Assembly (NCBI GenBank): GCA_002150815.3 | Contig: NDFF03000030.1 | Coordinates: forward strand, 1 to 64,000 | DNA from: Grammothele lineata | Taxonomy: Eukaryota > Basidiomycota > Agaricomycetes > Polyporales > Polyporaceae | DNA length: 64,000 nt | Reading direction: 5' to 3' | Part shown: positions 37,311-48,589 of the stretch, one piece after another | Numbering within the stretch: the first letter of the stretch is position 1 | Layout of the letters: each line of letters starts with the position of its first letter | Notes under the pieces: model-generated | Seen by the model: only the letters and a program-made list of their open reading frames with translations | What the model was told of the DNA's origin: nothing | Databases searched by the model: none | Program-made: the position numbers and the translations under genes

Positions 37311-39219
37311 ATGGCCCCCAACCACCGCGACAACCTCGCCCAGCACATCCACATCTCCTCCGCCGACGACCTCTCCTACTCCGTCTCCCCCTCCACCGCC
37401 GGCATCAACGACACCATCCAGACCATTGTCACCGGCAGAAAATGCTGGAAGACCATGAAGGGCAAGGGTGAGGTCGTCTGGCCCCCGTACCTCGAGGCCG
37501 CGCTAGTCGAAGGTGAGCCCTCGTTCCTTCTCCGCCTCCGCTGCAAACCCCACCCGACCGGCAATTATCCCTCCTCGTCCGTGACCTGACTGTATGCGCA
37601 CCTTCAGGCCTCGAGAAGTACCAACCCGTCGAGTCGCGCACCTCGCGGTCGTTCGGTCGCTTTCCCATGCGCAACAAGTTCATCTCGGACTACATCTTCC
37701 AGGTGACCGGCAAACGGCGCACTCCCAAGCAGGTCGGATCGCGTCTTCAACAGCTTCGTGATACCACCGAGGGCAAGCGTAGTACGTCTCTCGGATTTCT
37801 CTCCGCTCTTCGCGTTCGCTGACCGTCTGTTCTAGTCCTGCAGCAGCTTTCGAGCCGGCATATGGCCATGATGCAGCCCAAGTCCGCGCAGTCCCAGACC
37901 CGCACGGAGTCCGCGAGTCCACGGCCCACCACCGCCGGCAGTTCCTCATCGTCGTCTGCGACGCCTGCCGCAGTCTCCAGCTCGAGCACGCAGCCCGCGC
38001 GTGTTCCCACGAGCTATGTTGTCATCGACGTCCTCCCCGACCCTGGCACTCCTCCCCCGCGCCTTCCGTCCCTTTCCTCCCACCCGTCGTCTTCGATGGC
38101 TCCTCCCGTAGTCCCCTCGACAATCGCGAGCTTTGTCCCCGCGCCGTCCTCTCCCACCTCGCCCGTCGGTCCGTCGTCAGCCATGGGCCTCGGCTTGAAC
38201 GCCTCAGGACCCCGGGTGCTCCGTCACATTGACCCGACCGTCACTTTCATGTCGCGCGCTGCACTTCAAGCCTTCTCGTCCTTCAAGGTCACTCACGTCG
38301 GCGCGCAGATCGGTCAGCCGCCGGTACACACGGAACGTACTGAGCTCGAGCTCCTATCGAGCTCGTGTGCACCCATGCCCCAGTGGTCGAGCGAGATCGA
38401 GTGTACCTTCCTCTACCGCACGCCCTTCGTTCCCCAGTTTTGGGAGTCGTTGTGTAGGGAAGCTGGTGAGTGTTTATGGCTTTTTCTTTCTTTACCGCTC
38501 GCTCATGATAGTGTCTAAGACCCGTCGAAGTACACCGTCCTTCAAGAGATCGTCCGTGTGGGCGCGGCGGAGGGTGGGCAACACTCCCCCGAGGACGTGC
38601 TGCTCTCGATCGTCTACAAGTTCAACAACGTCAACGCGACTCCCCCGCTTTCCCCATCCAGTGCGACGTTCTCGAGCGATGCGAGTCGCCCAGGCACAGC
38701 AGGTAGCCATTTTTCGAGCGGCAGCTCTGTGAGTATCTTGTTCATTCTAGAGCGGCCGAAACGCGTTTTGCTTACACAATTATTCTAGCCTGAGCTCAGC
38801 TCCGAGCTCGACGACATCATGATGTTCTCCGCCCCGCTCGACGTCCCCAGCATGCACCACCAACACATGCATGCCCCCTTCCACGCGTCACACGGCCTGC
38901 ATCCGATCTCGGTGAAGCCGCCCTCGCTCATCCACGCCGACGACGACGCCTATGCGAGCTTGCCGCCTACCCCAACGTCGCCGTTCGATCTGTCCGCCCC
39001 TGGCGCGGGGTGGCACCATCCCCTTCCTAGCCCTCTCTCGCAGAGGCCCCTCGGTTGCAACGGCGGCATGTACGGCGGTATGGGCGCTGGTTTGGCCGCC
39101 GATGTGGCTATCGCAGGCCAGGGACAGTACATGAACGTGAGCCTTTCCTCATTTGCTACATGTGACGATTGGGGCTGAGTTCGAACCGGTCTAGAACTTC
39201 ATGGGCTACGGCATGTAAG
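37311..39219 (+). CDS. TEA/ATTS-domain transcription factor
   Basis: DNA-binding regulator of the TEF-1/TEC1/AbaA type, nuclear. Exon model: 37311-37512, 37608-37781, 37836-38465, 38520-38728, 38789-39136, 39196-39219, giving 528 residues. All introns are GT-AG (95, 54, 54, 60, 59 bp) and the frame is continuous only after splicing. The TEA domain covers about residues 53-120: VVWPPYLEAALVEGLEKY is rebuilt across intron 1, followed by R.KFISDYIFQVTGKRRT and the recognition helix around PKQVGSRLQQLRD. A Ser/Pro-rich linker follows (residues about 135-220), then a region with VTFMSRAALQ and EFLYRTPFVPQFWE-like aromatic segments, and a Met/His/Gly-rich C-terminus. The last exon has only eight codons including the stop. 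In ascomycetes such factors control conidiation (AbaA) or filamentation (Tec1); a developmental role here is inference. Confidence 0.9.
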
Positions 39220-40070
39220 TTGCCGCGTCCAATGGCGGCTCCGCGTCTTGGAAAACGTCAGCCTTGGGCCCGGATACACATGTGCGCGGGTCGAAGACAG
39301 CGGTCGCCTCACTATCGGCGCCGCGCAGCGTCTTGAGGCAGTATACCCACCTAATCCCGCCCTCCCGTTTGGAATGGACGTACGTGCGTCGCTCATTGCC
39401 GTCTGACGCAATGGATGGGAATGGATCTTGGACACCGATATCCTACGGCCGGCATGCGCCCTAATACCTTGGTTGCTCGTACGTCGCACCCGCCGCTCCT
39501 TATAATACCCGCACTATTGGCCGGCTCCGTCGCTCCTTTCTCCGCCTTTTTCGCGTCCGCTCGCTTCCACCGCCGCTCCTTCGCCCAAGCTGCTTCTCCA
39601 CTCGTTCTCGCTCGTCGCCGTCGGACATGTTCCGACGACTCGTCGTCTCGGCCTCCCTTTGGACGTTCTCACGGACCTCCTACCTACACTACTCACCCGC
39701 TCGGCCAGTGCACTGTTTTATTACTCGTCCGAAATTGGTGCTCGTCGCGGTGTATGTTGTTGTACTTCTCGTGCGCGCTCTTCCCTCGCTGCTCCCACCT
39801 TTCCTCCTTCATCTGCACTCGGCCGCATATTCCCAGCATTGTAAAGCTCCCGTCGTCGAGAAGATCTATAGCTACCATACGATTGTGTATACCATCAGCC
39901 CCTCTTACTACCCAACTGTTTGCCCCGCCCCGTCTTCGGCACCTTGTCCACATTGTCCCTCGTACCTCGTACCTCGTCCCACATCTCCCTGTCGGCGCGT
40001 TAGCGTCCGTCGTACCACTCATACGCCCTCCATTATAGCCGTATTGCTGTAATAGTATTCAAAACGCGCT
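39220..40070 (+). other. Probable 3' UTR and downstream of the TEA factor
   Basis: The first few hundred bases after the stop are C/T-rich on the plus strand, especially 39490-40050. Open frames are repetitive Ser/Leu/Pro/Arg translations without motifs. No clear polyadenylation signal was identified. I read it as transcribed non-coding or plain intergenic sequence. Confidence 0.35.
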
Positions 40071-43000
40071 CCGTACGCCATTGTCCACCACCACCTAGTA
40101 CCGTAAAATACAATACACACCAATCGAAGGCCCACGCTGATAGTGCCTATTACGTGTGCGATGCCTGGACGCGCCTGCGTCGACTTGTGACTGAGAGTGA
40201 AGGGAGATGGCCCGTGGCCCTGGGCTTCGGCACTCAAAACGCAAAACGAAGCCACACGGAGCTGACCAGAGGACCGGTGTTCCTCGCCCCGGCGGCCGGC
40301 GTCCAGACTTACTTCAAGTTTGAAGCTCGAGGGGCGTGGGCCTGGCTTGCGCGACACGCGACAGCGCTGCGCAGGCACGCCAGGGGGCCATCAGTTACAT
40401 ATGGGTCCTGGGTCCTCTCGACGCCGCCGTCGTCGCGGTAAGCAAATATGCATGTCAGTATTTGTAGTACTAGTGCGCGCGGTCGAGGCGGTCCTGTGTC
40501 GCAGGCCCGAGCTCCAGGGCGAGGGGGCCTGTGGCGCTGGCAGGCCTAAATGCGAGTGAAAGCTTTTACTTCGTACCCGACGTCTCGCTCGCGCGAGGCG
40601 GCGGCTGTTGTGCTCCGGGTGGTACCTGAGAGTAAGTAACACCTACATAGCAGCCTCGGAGAGTTAGATATTGCCGGCTGGACTCAGGGCTCTCCTGGCT
40701 GTGGGTATGGTGATAGAGCTCCTAGTGAGGCACGCATGAGTCTGACGAAACGCGCGTGAGGCCTAGGGTCGCGCGGGCGCGGCGCGAGCCGCCTGTAAGT
40801 TGTTGTGGCTTGATGGATTATTACCTTAAGTACTACTACGTATTGCACCCTCGGCGGGTGGGGTCTGAGAGCTACGACGTGGTCGGGGGTAAGTGCGTGT
40901 GCGAGAACACAAGTTAGAATCATGATGAGAAGGCATGGGTTCGTCGGCCCTCGGACTTCGGGGAAGGAGAGAGCGCGGGGCCGGGCGGGCCTGAGAGGGT
41001 TCTGGGGGGAGAGCGTCCGGGCGTACTAGACTCGCGTGGGTGTTTGGTGACGCGCGCCGGGTCCCGGTGTCGACTTTCCACCAGAGCTCTTATAATATCG
41101 AGTTGCTCGGTGTATGCGGTACTTATATGTGCGAGCACCTTCCCACTCGGTGAGCGGATGGACACCGGACGCCTCCCTACGCCTCCCCTTCAATGCATAC
41201 CGCCGCCGCCACCGATTCGCGGTACCCCAGGTAAATCGTCGATCGTGTTCAAGTCCGAGTATGTCGACTCTCGAGACGAGGAGGCACAACGTCGGGAAGG
41301 AGCGGGAGGTCCGCTCTGCGCGGGGCAGTGGCGTCCCGCCCTCGGCCCTCCAAGTCATCGATCGATCGACCCGCCCCGCCCCGCCGCTGTCAGGCCGCCG
41401 CCTCCGTGGACCGTCTCCGGGGTTGTGGTACTTGTTTGCCCGCCACCGCGTGCGTCGACAGGACGTCGAGAGAGGAGAGTGAGAACGCTTCTTTGTGGCG
41501 TCTGCGATCGAATACGTCAGTGCCAGTGTGCGAGAGTCAAGTTGGACGAGCGTGCTCTCGACGACCACCCACCTTCGCACACTTGCGCGCACTCGCCCTG
41601 CCATTCTACGAGCTCCAGTCAAAATCTCAACTCGCGATAGCGAGCGAGGCCCCTCAAACCCGGAGATACTCATCACACAGCACCACGGGATTCTCCCCCC
41701 TCCGCCCGGACGCGGTGGCGCCATGCGGTGAGTGGATCCTGGAGTCCCAGAGGAGCGCGCCGCGCCGCGCGGGAGACCGTGGTGGCGGGGCAGCATAATT
41801 AAGAGCCCCCCGGCCGAGGGTCGGAGGGCGGCCGCGATTCTGATGGCGCGACTCTCGCTGAGCGTGGCCAAGTGACTGGGTGTCCAGCAGCTCGAGCCTC
41901 GAGCTCGAGTGCGGCGCGTACGCATCATGAACACCTCAAACGTTGAGCGCGTGCGCGTCGGGATGGGGCGGGATGGTAACGAGAGGCTCGCGAGTGTTTG
42001 AGTGCGTTGTTGAAAGTTTGGCGGGCGCCACAGGCTGATCGTCCTCGCTCGTCGCCGTCTTGTTCAGATGGAGCGAAAGTCCAAAACGCCCGCGTACTCG
42101 ACGAGGCTCTGCGCGGCACCCGCGCTGTCGGTGTAAGGCGGTGAGCTTTGGCTTGAGAGTGGGGGCATGCGTGGGCGCGGCCTGCCCGGGAAGGGTTAGC
42201 GCGAGCGACGTCCTCCCGCCAGCCTCCCGCTGCATTCGCGCGTGGACGAGCCGGGCGTGATCGTAATGATCTCACCTGCCTGCCCACACGCTCGAGCAGC
42301 AGCTGTGGAACAGCGCGGCCGCCCTCGGCTCGCGCAAGATGGAGGGAGAACGCCGGTCACGCGCGTTCATTATCTGTGGGAAGAATCTTGGGGGCCGAAG
42401 CCCAGCCCAGCCCGGACGCGCGGACGAGATAACCATCCCGCCCGCGAGTAGTACTTACGTCCATATCGCCGGATCGGAATTCCGGGGCGGACCGTGCGCC
42501 TGGCGTGATGGGGCTGGTGATGGGCCCGCTGTTGACGAGGGCCATCATGGTGGACGACGGTACACATTTCGGTCTGGACCAGCACTAGGCAGCGCGCGGG
42601 AACGCGTACTACTCGATATGTATGGTAGCAGGCGAGAAAGGGTCCTGCAGAGGGTCGGGCTGGGCTTCTCGTGATAGTGGCCATCGGGCACGCGCACCTG
42701 ACCATCTGGCTAGTGGACGAGCCTTAGCGCGCACAAGCGAAAAGAAGGAGTCGCATCTGCCATCTGGATTCTGCGGCCGCGATCGTGATCATGCGGTTGG
42801 GAGCAGGACCACAGAACAAGGCTGGACGTACCGAGTAAGATGCAGGAAGAACTCGAACCTCCACCGTCCTAGCCCGCGCGAGAAATTTCTTGAAATTTTC
42901 GCTTAGGTCGTGGGTGGGTGGCCGAGGATAAGCTCGAGCGGTCTCCCGAGATGATCTCGCAATGGAGATCTGAAAGGGTCGAGGCGGAAGCGCTTGCTAC

Positions 43001-43214
43001 AGGACGCGTCTGCCGGCAGCCTAGAGCTGAGCGAGCAGCTGGCTGCGCCCGCGGATCACCCAAGCACAAGATGATGTCCTCTGAGGCAGCTCTCAGCCTA
43101 GCTACGTAGCGTCATGGCTGCGATCCGGCCGGGGAGGAGGCTGAGGCTGACAGCGACAGCACAAGTCAGATTCAAGTTCCAGAGTCACGGCGCGGTTGGT
43201 TGATGGCGGCGGGC
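40071..43214. other. Intergenic, no supported gene
   Basis: The longest open frame (41026-41934, minus) is Arg/Ser/Pro-rich, overlaps equally open frames on the plus strand and has no motif or exon structure, so I do not call it. A clustered CTCGAG palindrome occurs near 41890-41906. This is the right flank of the central segment; homology to the left arm begins at about 43215. Confidence 0.4.
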
Positions 43215-46200
43215 GCCCGATCCTCTTCCGAAACGGGCATACGGTCGCGCCGGCATCTCAGCAGGCCGGGCCGACGTTCCCGCCCCTCAGGCTGGGTTGG
43301 GTAGACCTCCGAGTCGGCCGTCTGCGACTTGGAACGATATGTAGGTACTACCAGGCGCAAGCGCATGAGAAGTAGCTGTAAACCCTCGTAGCGGGTCCCT
43401 GGAGGGAGTTGAGAAGAGAGTGAGCACCACGCCCGAGCACCCCGAAGGTCCCACCCCCGCGCCGCGCTCTACCCGCGATTGGCCCTCTGGCAGGAGCCTT
43501 AAGTCGCCGGGAGCAGTAAGTCAATATTCACGCCAATAGTAAGTTGCCGAAAGGAACTTAGCGTCTGCGCCGACGATTTCGATTGGGTCCCGCACTTCGG
43601 CGATTCGAGGCGTTATGCGCTCTGGGCTAACTGACTACTTACATAACTTACTTAGCAGGAGACAGGCGGCGCATCTGATTCTTTGGCAAAAGCTTGAGGC
43701 TACGAGACGTGATATGACGCGGCGCAGGGCGTCCGGGTATGCGCATCGCAGAGCCTGAAGCGAGAGGAGGGGCAGGGCATGTCCTGGTGCTGTGTGTGTA
43801 CGCGGCGGAGGATGGGCGATCCCGAGGAGGTTGCGGCGCGACCCCGAGGAGGGGAGAGTGCGGCTGCGAGCCGCGAGCAGAAGGTTCGGTACGTGCATAT
43901 GGGGATGTGTGGCGGAGGGACTGTGCGCGCGTGCGGAGAGGGTTCTTTCTGTGGCGCGGTGGGCGGAACATTGCCACCGCGTCGGGTCGAGAGGGTAACT
44001 GAGTTTGTGTGTAGTTGACGTTGAGCTGGCCATGGTGTCGAACCTACCCATAGGGGATGCTGAGGACGCGGGTTTCGTGCTATGACCTCAACGGTGTCAT
44101 AGATTGTATGCACGTCCACTACTCTTGTTTTCTACACATTTCGGAGCCATTACTGACGTGCCGTATTCGCAGAAAGGCAAGCTGTACTGCTGAAGCGGAT
44201 CCTCGCCTCGCAAGCGGAGCACGCCGCACACGGACTTTAAGGGCCTCAGCTTCGGATACACAAGTCTCCACGTAAGACGACGTGAAACACTGTACACGTA
44301 GAAGTACCGCGCTCGCCGGAAGAGTTCTGTTCGACAGGAACCCTGGGTCGACTACCAAATACCGACCGCGACCTTCTCAAAAGCGTATCTACCGCCGGAG
44401 TGGAGGGCAGCGAAGACGGAAGCACGAAGCGTGCGCATCAGCGGCGTATCCGGCAAAACCGGCACCCCACGTATCCGTGACAGGGAGACGTCGAGTAGCC
44501 TCGAGGACTCGAGGTCGAAGCTACTCGTGCACATCCTTCCGAGCGACTGATGATGAAGGGACGCGGAAGCCCTCGAAGACCTGATCGCAAGGGCGTAGTT
44601 GCCCGATGGGGGCTTCGATCCCGACTCCGTCGTGTCCGAAGGTAGCACTGGCTGGGCCGAGGCGGGGACGCGCGGCGATAGGGACGGCCAGATCCGTGCG
44701 CCTCTGCCCTTGGGCCTCGACAGGGCGGGATTAACGACGGGCGTGCGCCCCTGGGCTTCGAAGGACACCGGGCCGGACCGGCGAGGCGGATGGAGGGCGG
44801 GGAGAAGCGCCGACGAAGCACGCCGGAGGGCGGCGTCGGCGTCGGGCTAGAGTGCTAGATGGGAAGTGTGCGCTCCGTCCCGGGCTCAAAGTAGAGCAGT
44901 GACGCATCCGTTATAGGATACGAAAAGATGAAGTACATGTCGCGGGAAGGGTCTGCTTCGCACGGAACGTGTGCAAACATGTTTGCTGGCATTATATTCT
45001 ATTTACGCGATTAATGAGTGGCCTAGATGCGATTTTCGAGGTGACCCGAGCTCACCTTGACCTCATCTTACTCACAACAGCTGGTGGGCTAGACGTACCA
45101 TGCGGGGTAGGAGAGGACTCGATACGATGCGGCAATTCAGATGTTCTTGAGCGCCGCGCCACGAGGATAGTGGGTGATCTGCTTCGCCTGACAGCTGGAC
45201 GTGATGCATGGGCGACCTACCTGCGCGCTCGTCCGCCGCACCTCCCGCAGCACCACGTTCTCTCCGTCCAAGTCCATCAGCAGCATGGGCGCAGGGAGAT
45301 GAACACGGGTTTCGAGAGGCCAAGCCGGAACGGGGAGCGCGACAGCCTTTGCAGGAATTGGCGGGCCCGGCGCGCGGGCGGGCGGCTAGCACGAAGGTCA
45401 GGAAGACAAAGCCGCGGTGCGTTTCATGTCTTCTTGGATTTGTCTCCGCGCGATTGATCTCCTCGCGCGCTCTCCTTCCGTGCTTCTCGCACGCTCCTCT
45501 GAACCCGCGGCTCCACCCTCGACGCGACAGCAAACGTGTTCATCGCGCGCACGAGCAGGTGATCGCGTTCGAATCGGCCTCTTCGCGCGAGGAGCATCCG
45601 GAGTTGGATAGAGTACGGCCCGCGCTCGTCGGGAACCGAATAGAAGCCACGACTCCCGATCGTATTTGTCTAGATTACACCGCGGCCTGCATCCTTGTGC
45701 ACGCGTGGCCGCGGCGCGGACGCGTTCCAGGTCTGGCTCTCCAGCTTCACGCCCAACCAGCACTGCTCGGCCGGAGGTGCGCGCCTACGAAGACCCCCCT
45801 GCGTCCACGCGTCGTGCGGCGCACGTCCGTCGACGTCGAAGCAGCCCCAATCCCGCCCGCTCCCGCCCGTGACGTCATCATGTTGGACAGTGAGTGCGGC
45901 GTGGCGCAGAGGATAGGGTCTGCGTTGTATCTGTGTATGATAAACCCTGCAGTCTCTTCTCGTCAGAAATCGCGTGCGAATGATTGGGGTATTTGCGCGA
46001 GCTGTTGACGTACCCGATCGGATGCATGCCGGCCGCGCGTGAGCTGAGATGAAAGAGAAGAAGAAATGGCTGACGTTCAATGTCGAAATCGCCCGGCGCG
46101 TACGTTTTATAGATGGCCAACTATGTCCCTGTTGACACCATTGATATCTGAACATGGGTCGTCACATATCCACTCTGCGGAGACGGGGTTGCTCGCCAAC

Positions 46201-47630
46201 GTGTGCTGAAGAGGGCTGGACTGGTGCGTCATAGGGCAGTGCTTACATTAGAGTTATCCACTCAGGAAAGCGCGTGAAGAGAACGCACCTGTCGTAGACA
46301 GCCCTTCTCCCGCGAGCTTCGCTCTCCAGCGCTCGGAGACACCTCGCGCGAGCGCCGGGCAGCGCCGCCCCCGCGATGACGATGGCTTGCCGCGCGACAT
46401 ACCATGCTCCAGGCTGAACCGCAAGGAAGCATCAAAGATCTGTGCACGAGTAAGCACATTACGCGTCGGCCGTAACGTGTCAGGTGCCGGCGGCCGCACG
46501 CTATGGAGAGGAATCCGAGACGCATGCTTGCTTTGAGTGGGTATCGGCAACCCAATCTCTGAGGCCGCGCGGTGGCGAGGATGGGTCTGGGCCCTCCCTC
46601 TGAACGCGGCAGCGCAAGACGTGATTGCGATCGTGACTAGAAAGGAAAAGCCGGTGAGATGAATCAAGCACAGGCTGGACGAGTCACTCGCGACGACACC
46701 GACCTACCGACTATAAACGCTCAGTGTCAAGATGCGGACGACGCCCCTGTAGGAGTTACGGGTCCAACGTAATACAAAGGTACAATGTTACAGTGCCTAC
46801 TGGTGCGGAGCGGGCGCGAGGACGGCGGGAATGAGTACACGACGTCAAAAACGAAGGAAGCGAAAAGGCGCACGACCGTTGGTGCACCGTGCGCTTTGCC
46901 GTGCATTGCAGGGTTCCGGCAAAGGTAGACGGTCAGAGCGAGAGGTCCGCTCTCGATGACGTCCTCGCACGCGCGCTGATGTTGACCCGGGATGAGGACG
47001 TGGGTTGCCAGTCTTGCCCTTCTGGTGGTGAGCACGGGGGACGACGCGACCGACGTCATCACGCGGCCCGAGTGCACGCAGAGGCGCGATATATCTTCGC
47101 GAACCCGTCAATACAGGTGGAAAAGACCTTTTGTGAGAACCCTAGCAGCTTTCAGGCGCGTCTCTTGGTTGCCATGGATCATGCATATGGTGAGGTTCGA
47201 GCGGCGGGATCGGGCGGCATAAGTGGGGCGAACACGTCCAAGAGAACGAGCTGAAGTGGCAGTTGAAGCTTGTAGCATGGGGCTGAGAAGCCGCAGAGCG
47301 CAAGCTGAGGGGCGGAGGTGAGGGCCCGTGGGAGTGAGAAGGCGAACGAGCTGAGGTGAGAGGGAATGTTCGAAATTGATCGTCGTGCCACGACGGAGCG
47401 GGCCGTGGACGACGCGCGTCTCGTTTGCCTGACTGGGTGGCGCTCGCGTGTCCTTCGGCGGTTGCCGGTATCCACGTGGCAAGCTCCGTCTCCAGCGAGC
47501 GACGCCTCTGGCCCAAGTTTTTTGCCTGACATCTTCCTCGAGTCCTTGGTCGATACATTGTGTGATTCTCTTTCTTCTCTCGGGGTGTTGTTAGGACGGA
47601 TGCGGTACTGCCTCAGCAGGTAGTATTAGT
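43215..47630 (-). repeat. Long non-coding repeat, copy B (inverted relative to copy A)
   Basis: Reverse complement of about 5990-10475. The match is near-identical for long stretches, for example 43880-44060 against 9800-9640, and holds up to about 43215, after which the flanks differ. It includes the conserved open segment (44352-44768, minus). At the other end it stops about 70 bp from the truncated pyridoxal kinase, whereas in copy A about 1.2 kb of additional repeat lies in between; B therefore lost, or A retained, that part. No transposon protein is visible. Confidence 0.7.
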
Positions 47631-47699
47631 AACTTTGTGAGTACAGCATCAGCTTCAGGAGTCAACTTCCAACGACTGTTTCAAACCCATTGTCCCTGG

Positions 47700-48563
47700 C
47701 CACCTCACGGGCTACATCCCTGGCGCAGAGGCGACCGCCGCGGTAACCGCACTCGCGAAGCGCCTCCGAGAGCGCAATCCTGACCGTATCTACCTCCTCG
47801 ATCGTGCGTTTGCAGTTACGTTTGGGAGGCGTATTGGAGCTGACTCTTTGAGCAGCTGTTCTGGGAGACTCTGGGAAGCTTTACGTCTCGCCCGAGGTCA
47901 TCCCAATCGGTGACCGTGCTGCGTTGCCTCTGGCGACAATAATCACACCCAACTGGTTCGAGGTAGAGTCAGTATTCACGCCGTTGGTGTTCAGAGTTTA
48001 TAGTTGCTGACACTACGTCCTGCGTCCGCAGAGTCCTCACGGATGTGAAGATCCAAGACGCTCCGTCGCTCCATCAGGCCCTCCGCACTCTTCACGACAC
48101 GTATCACGTCTCGAACGTCGTGATCAGCTCTATCCCGCTCACGCCCTGGCTACGCGACTTCCTTCCGACTTCTCTCAAACCCCCAACAGGCGCAGAAACA
48201 CCGTACCTCGCGTGCATCGCGTCCTCCAAGACGTCGGAGGGTTCTCTTCACGTGCACGCAAAGTGCTTCCCCTGCCTCCCCGGCTACTTCTCGGACGTCG
48301 GTGGCCTCTTCTCCGCACTCGTCCTCGCGCGCTTCCACCCCTCCTCGCCATTTCCTTCGTCAGCGTCTCTAGCCCAGAATGGCTCCGCGTTCGCCGGTAA
48401 CGACACGCCTCTCGCACGCGCGGCGTCGGCCGCGTTGACCAAGACCCCTGCACCCCTCGCACTCACACACGTCGTAGCGGCGGCGCTACCGGCGGAGGAG
48501 CGTACGGAAACGCACAAGGAGCTAGATATGCGCGAGCCGATGCGGTACAATGCCAGTTCCTGA
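47700..48563 (+). pseudogene. Pyridoxal kinase pseudogene, 5'-truncated, catalytic Asp lost
   Basis: Matches exons 3-5 of the intact kinase from [20 protein letters not shown] onward. Intron positions are preserved: after LLD (donor at about 47800) and after FEVE. After splicing, [41 protein letters not shown] and [13 protein letters not shown] remain readable, so decay is mild. The N-terminal exons are missing, starting at the same point as the fragment at 3855-4800. The GxGD motif reads SDVGGLFSAL here against [10 protein letters not shown] in the intact gene, so the catalytic Asp is replaced by Gly. The C-terminus ends early after REPM. It lies tail to tail with DUF6535 copy 4, mirroring the left arm. 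No enzyme activity is expected. Confidence 0.8.
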
Positions 48564-48589
48564 CGACTGCCTGTAGTCTTTATATTCGA

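Noticed and set aside
41026..41934. 302-codon open frame on the minus strand
   Set aside because: Arg/Ser/Pro-rich, overlapped by equally long open frames on the plus strand, no motif and no splice pattern; typical of GC-rich non-coding DNA.
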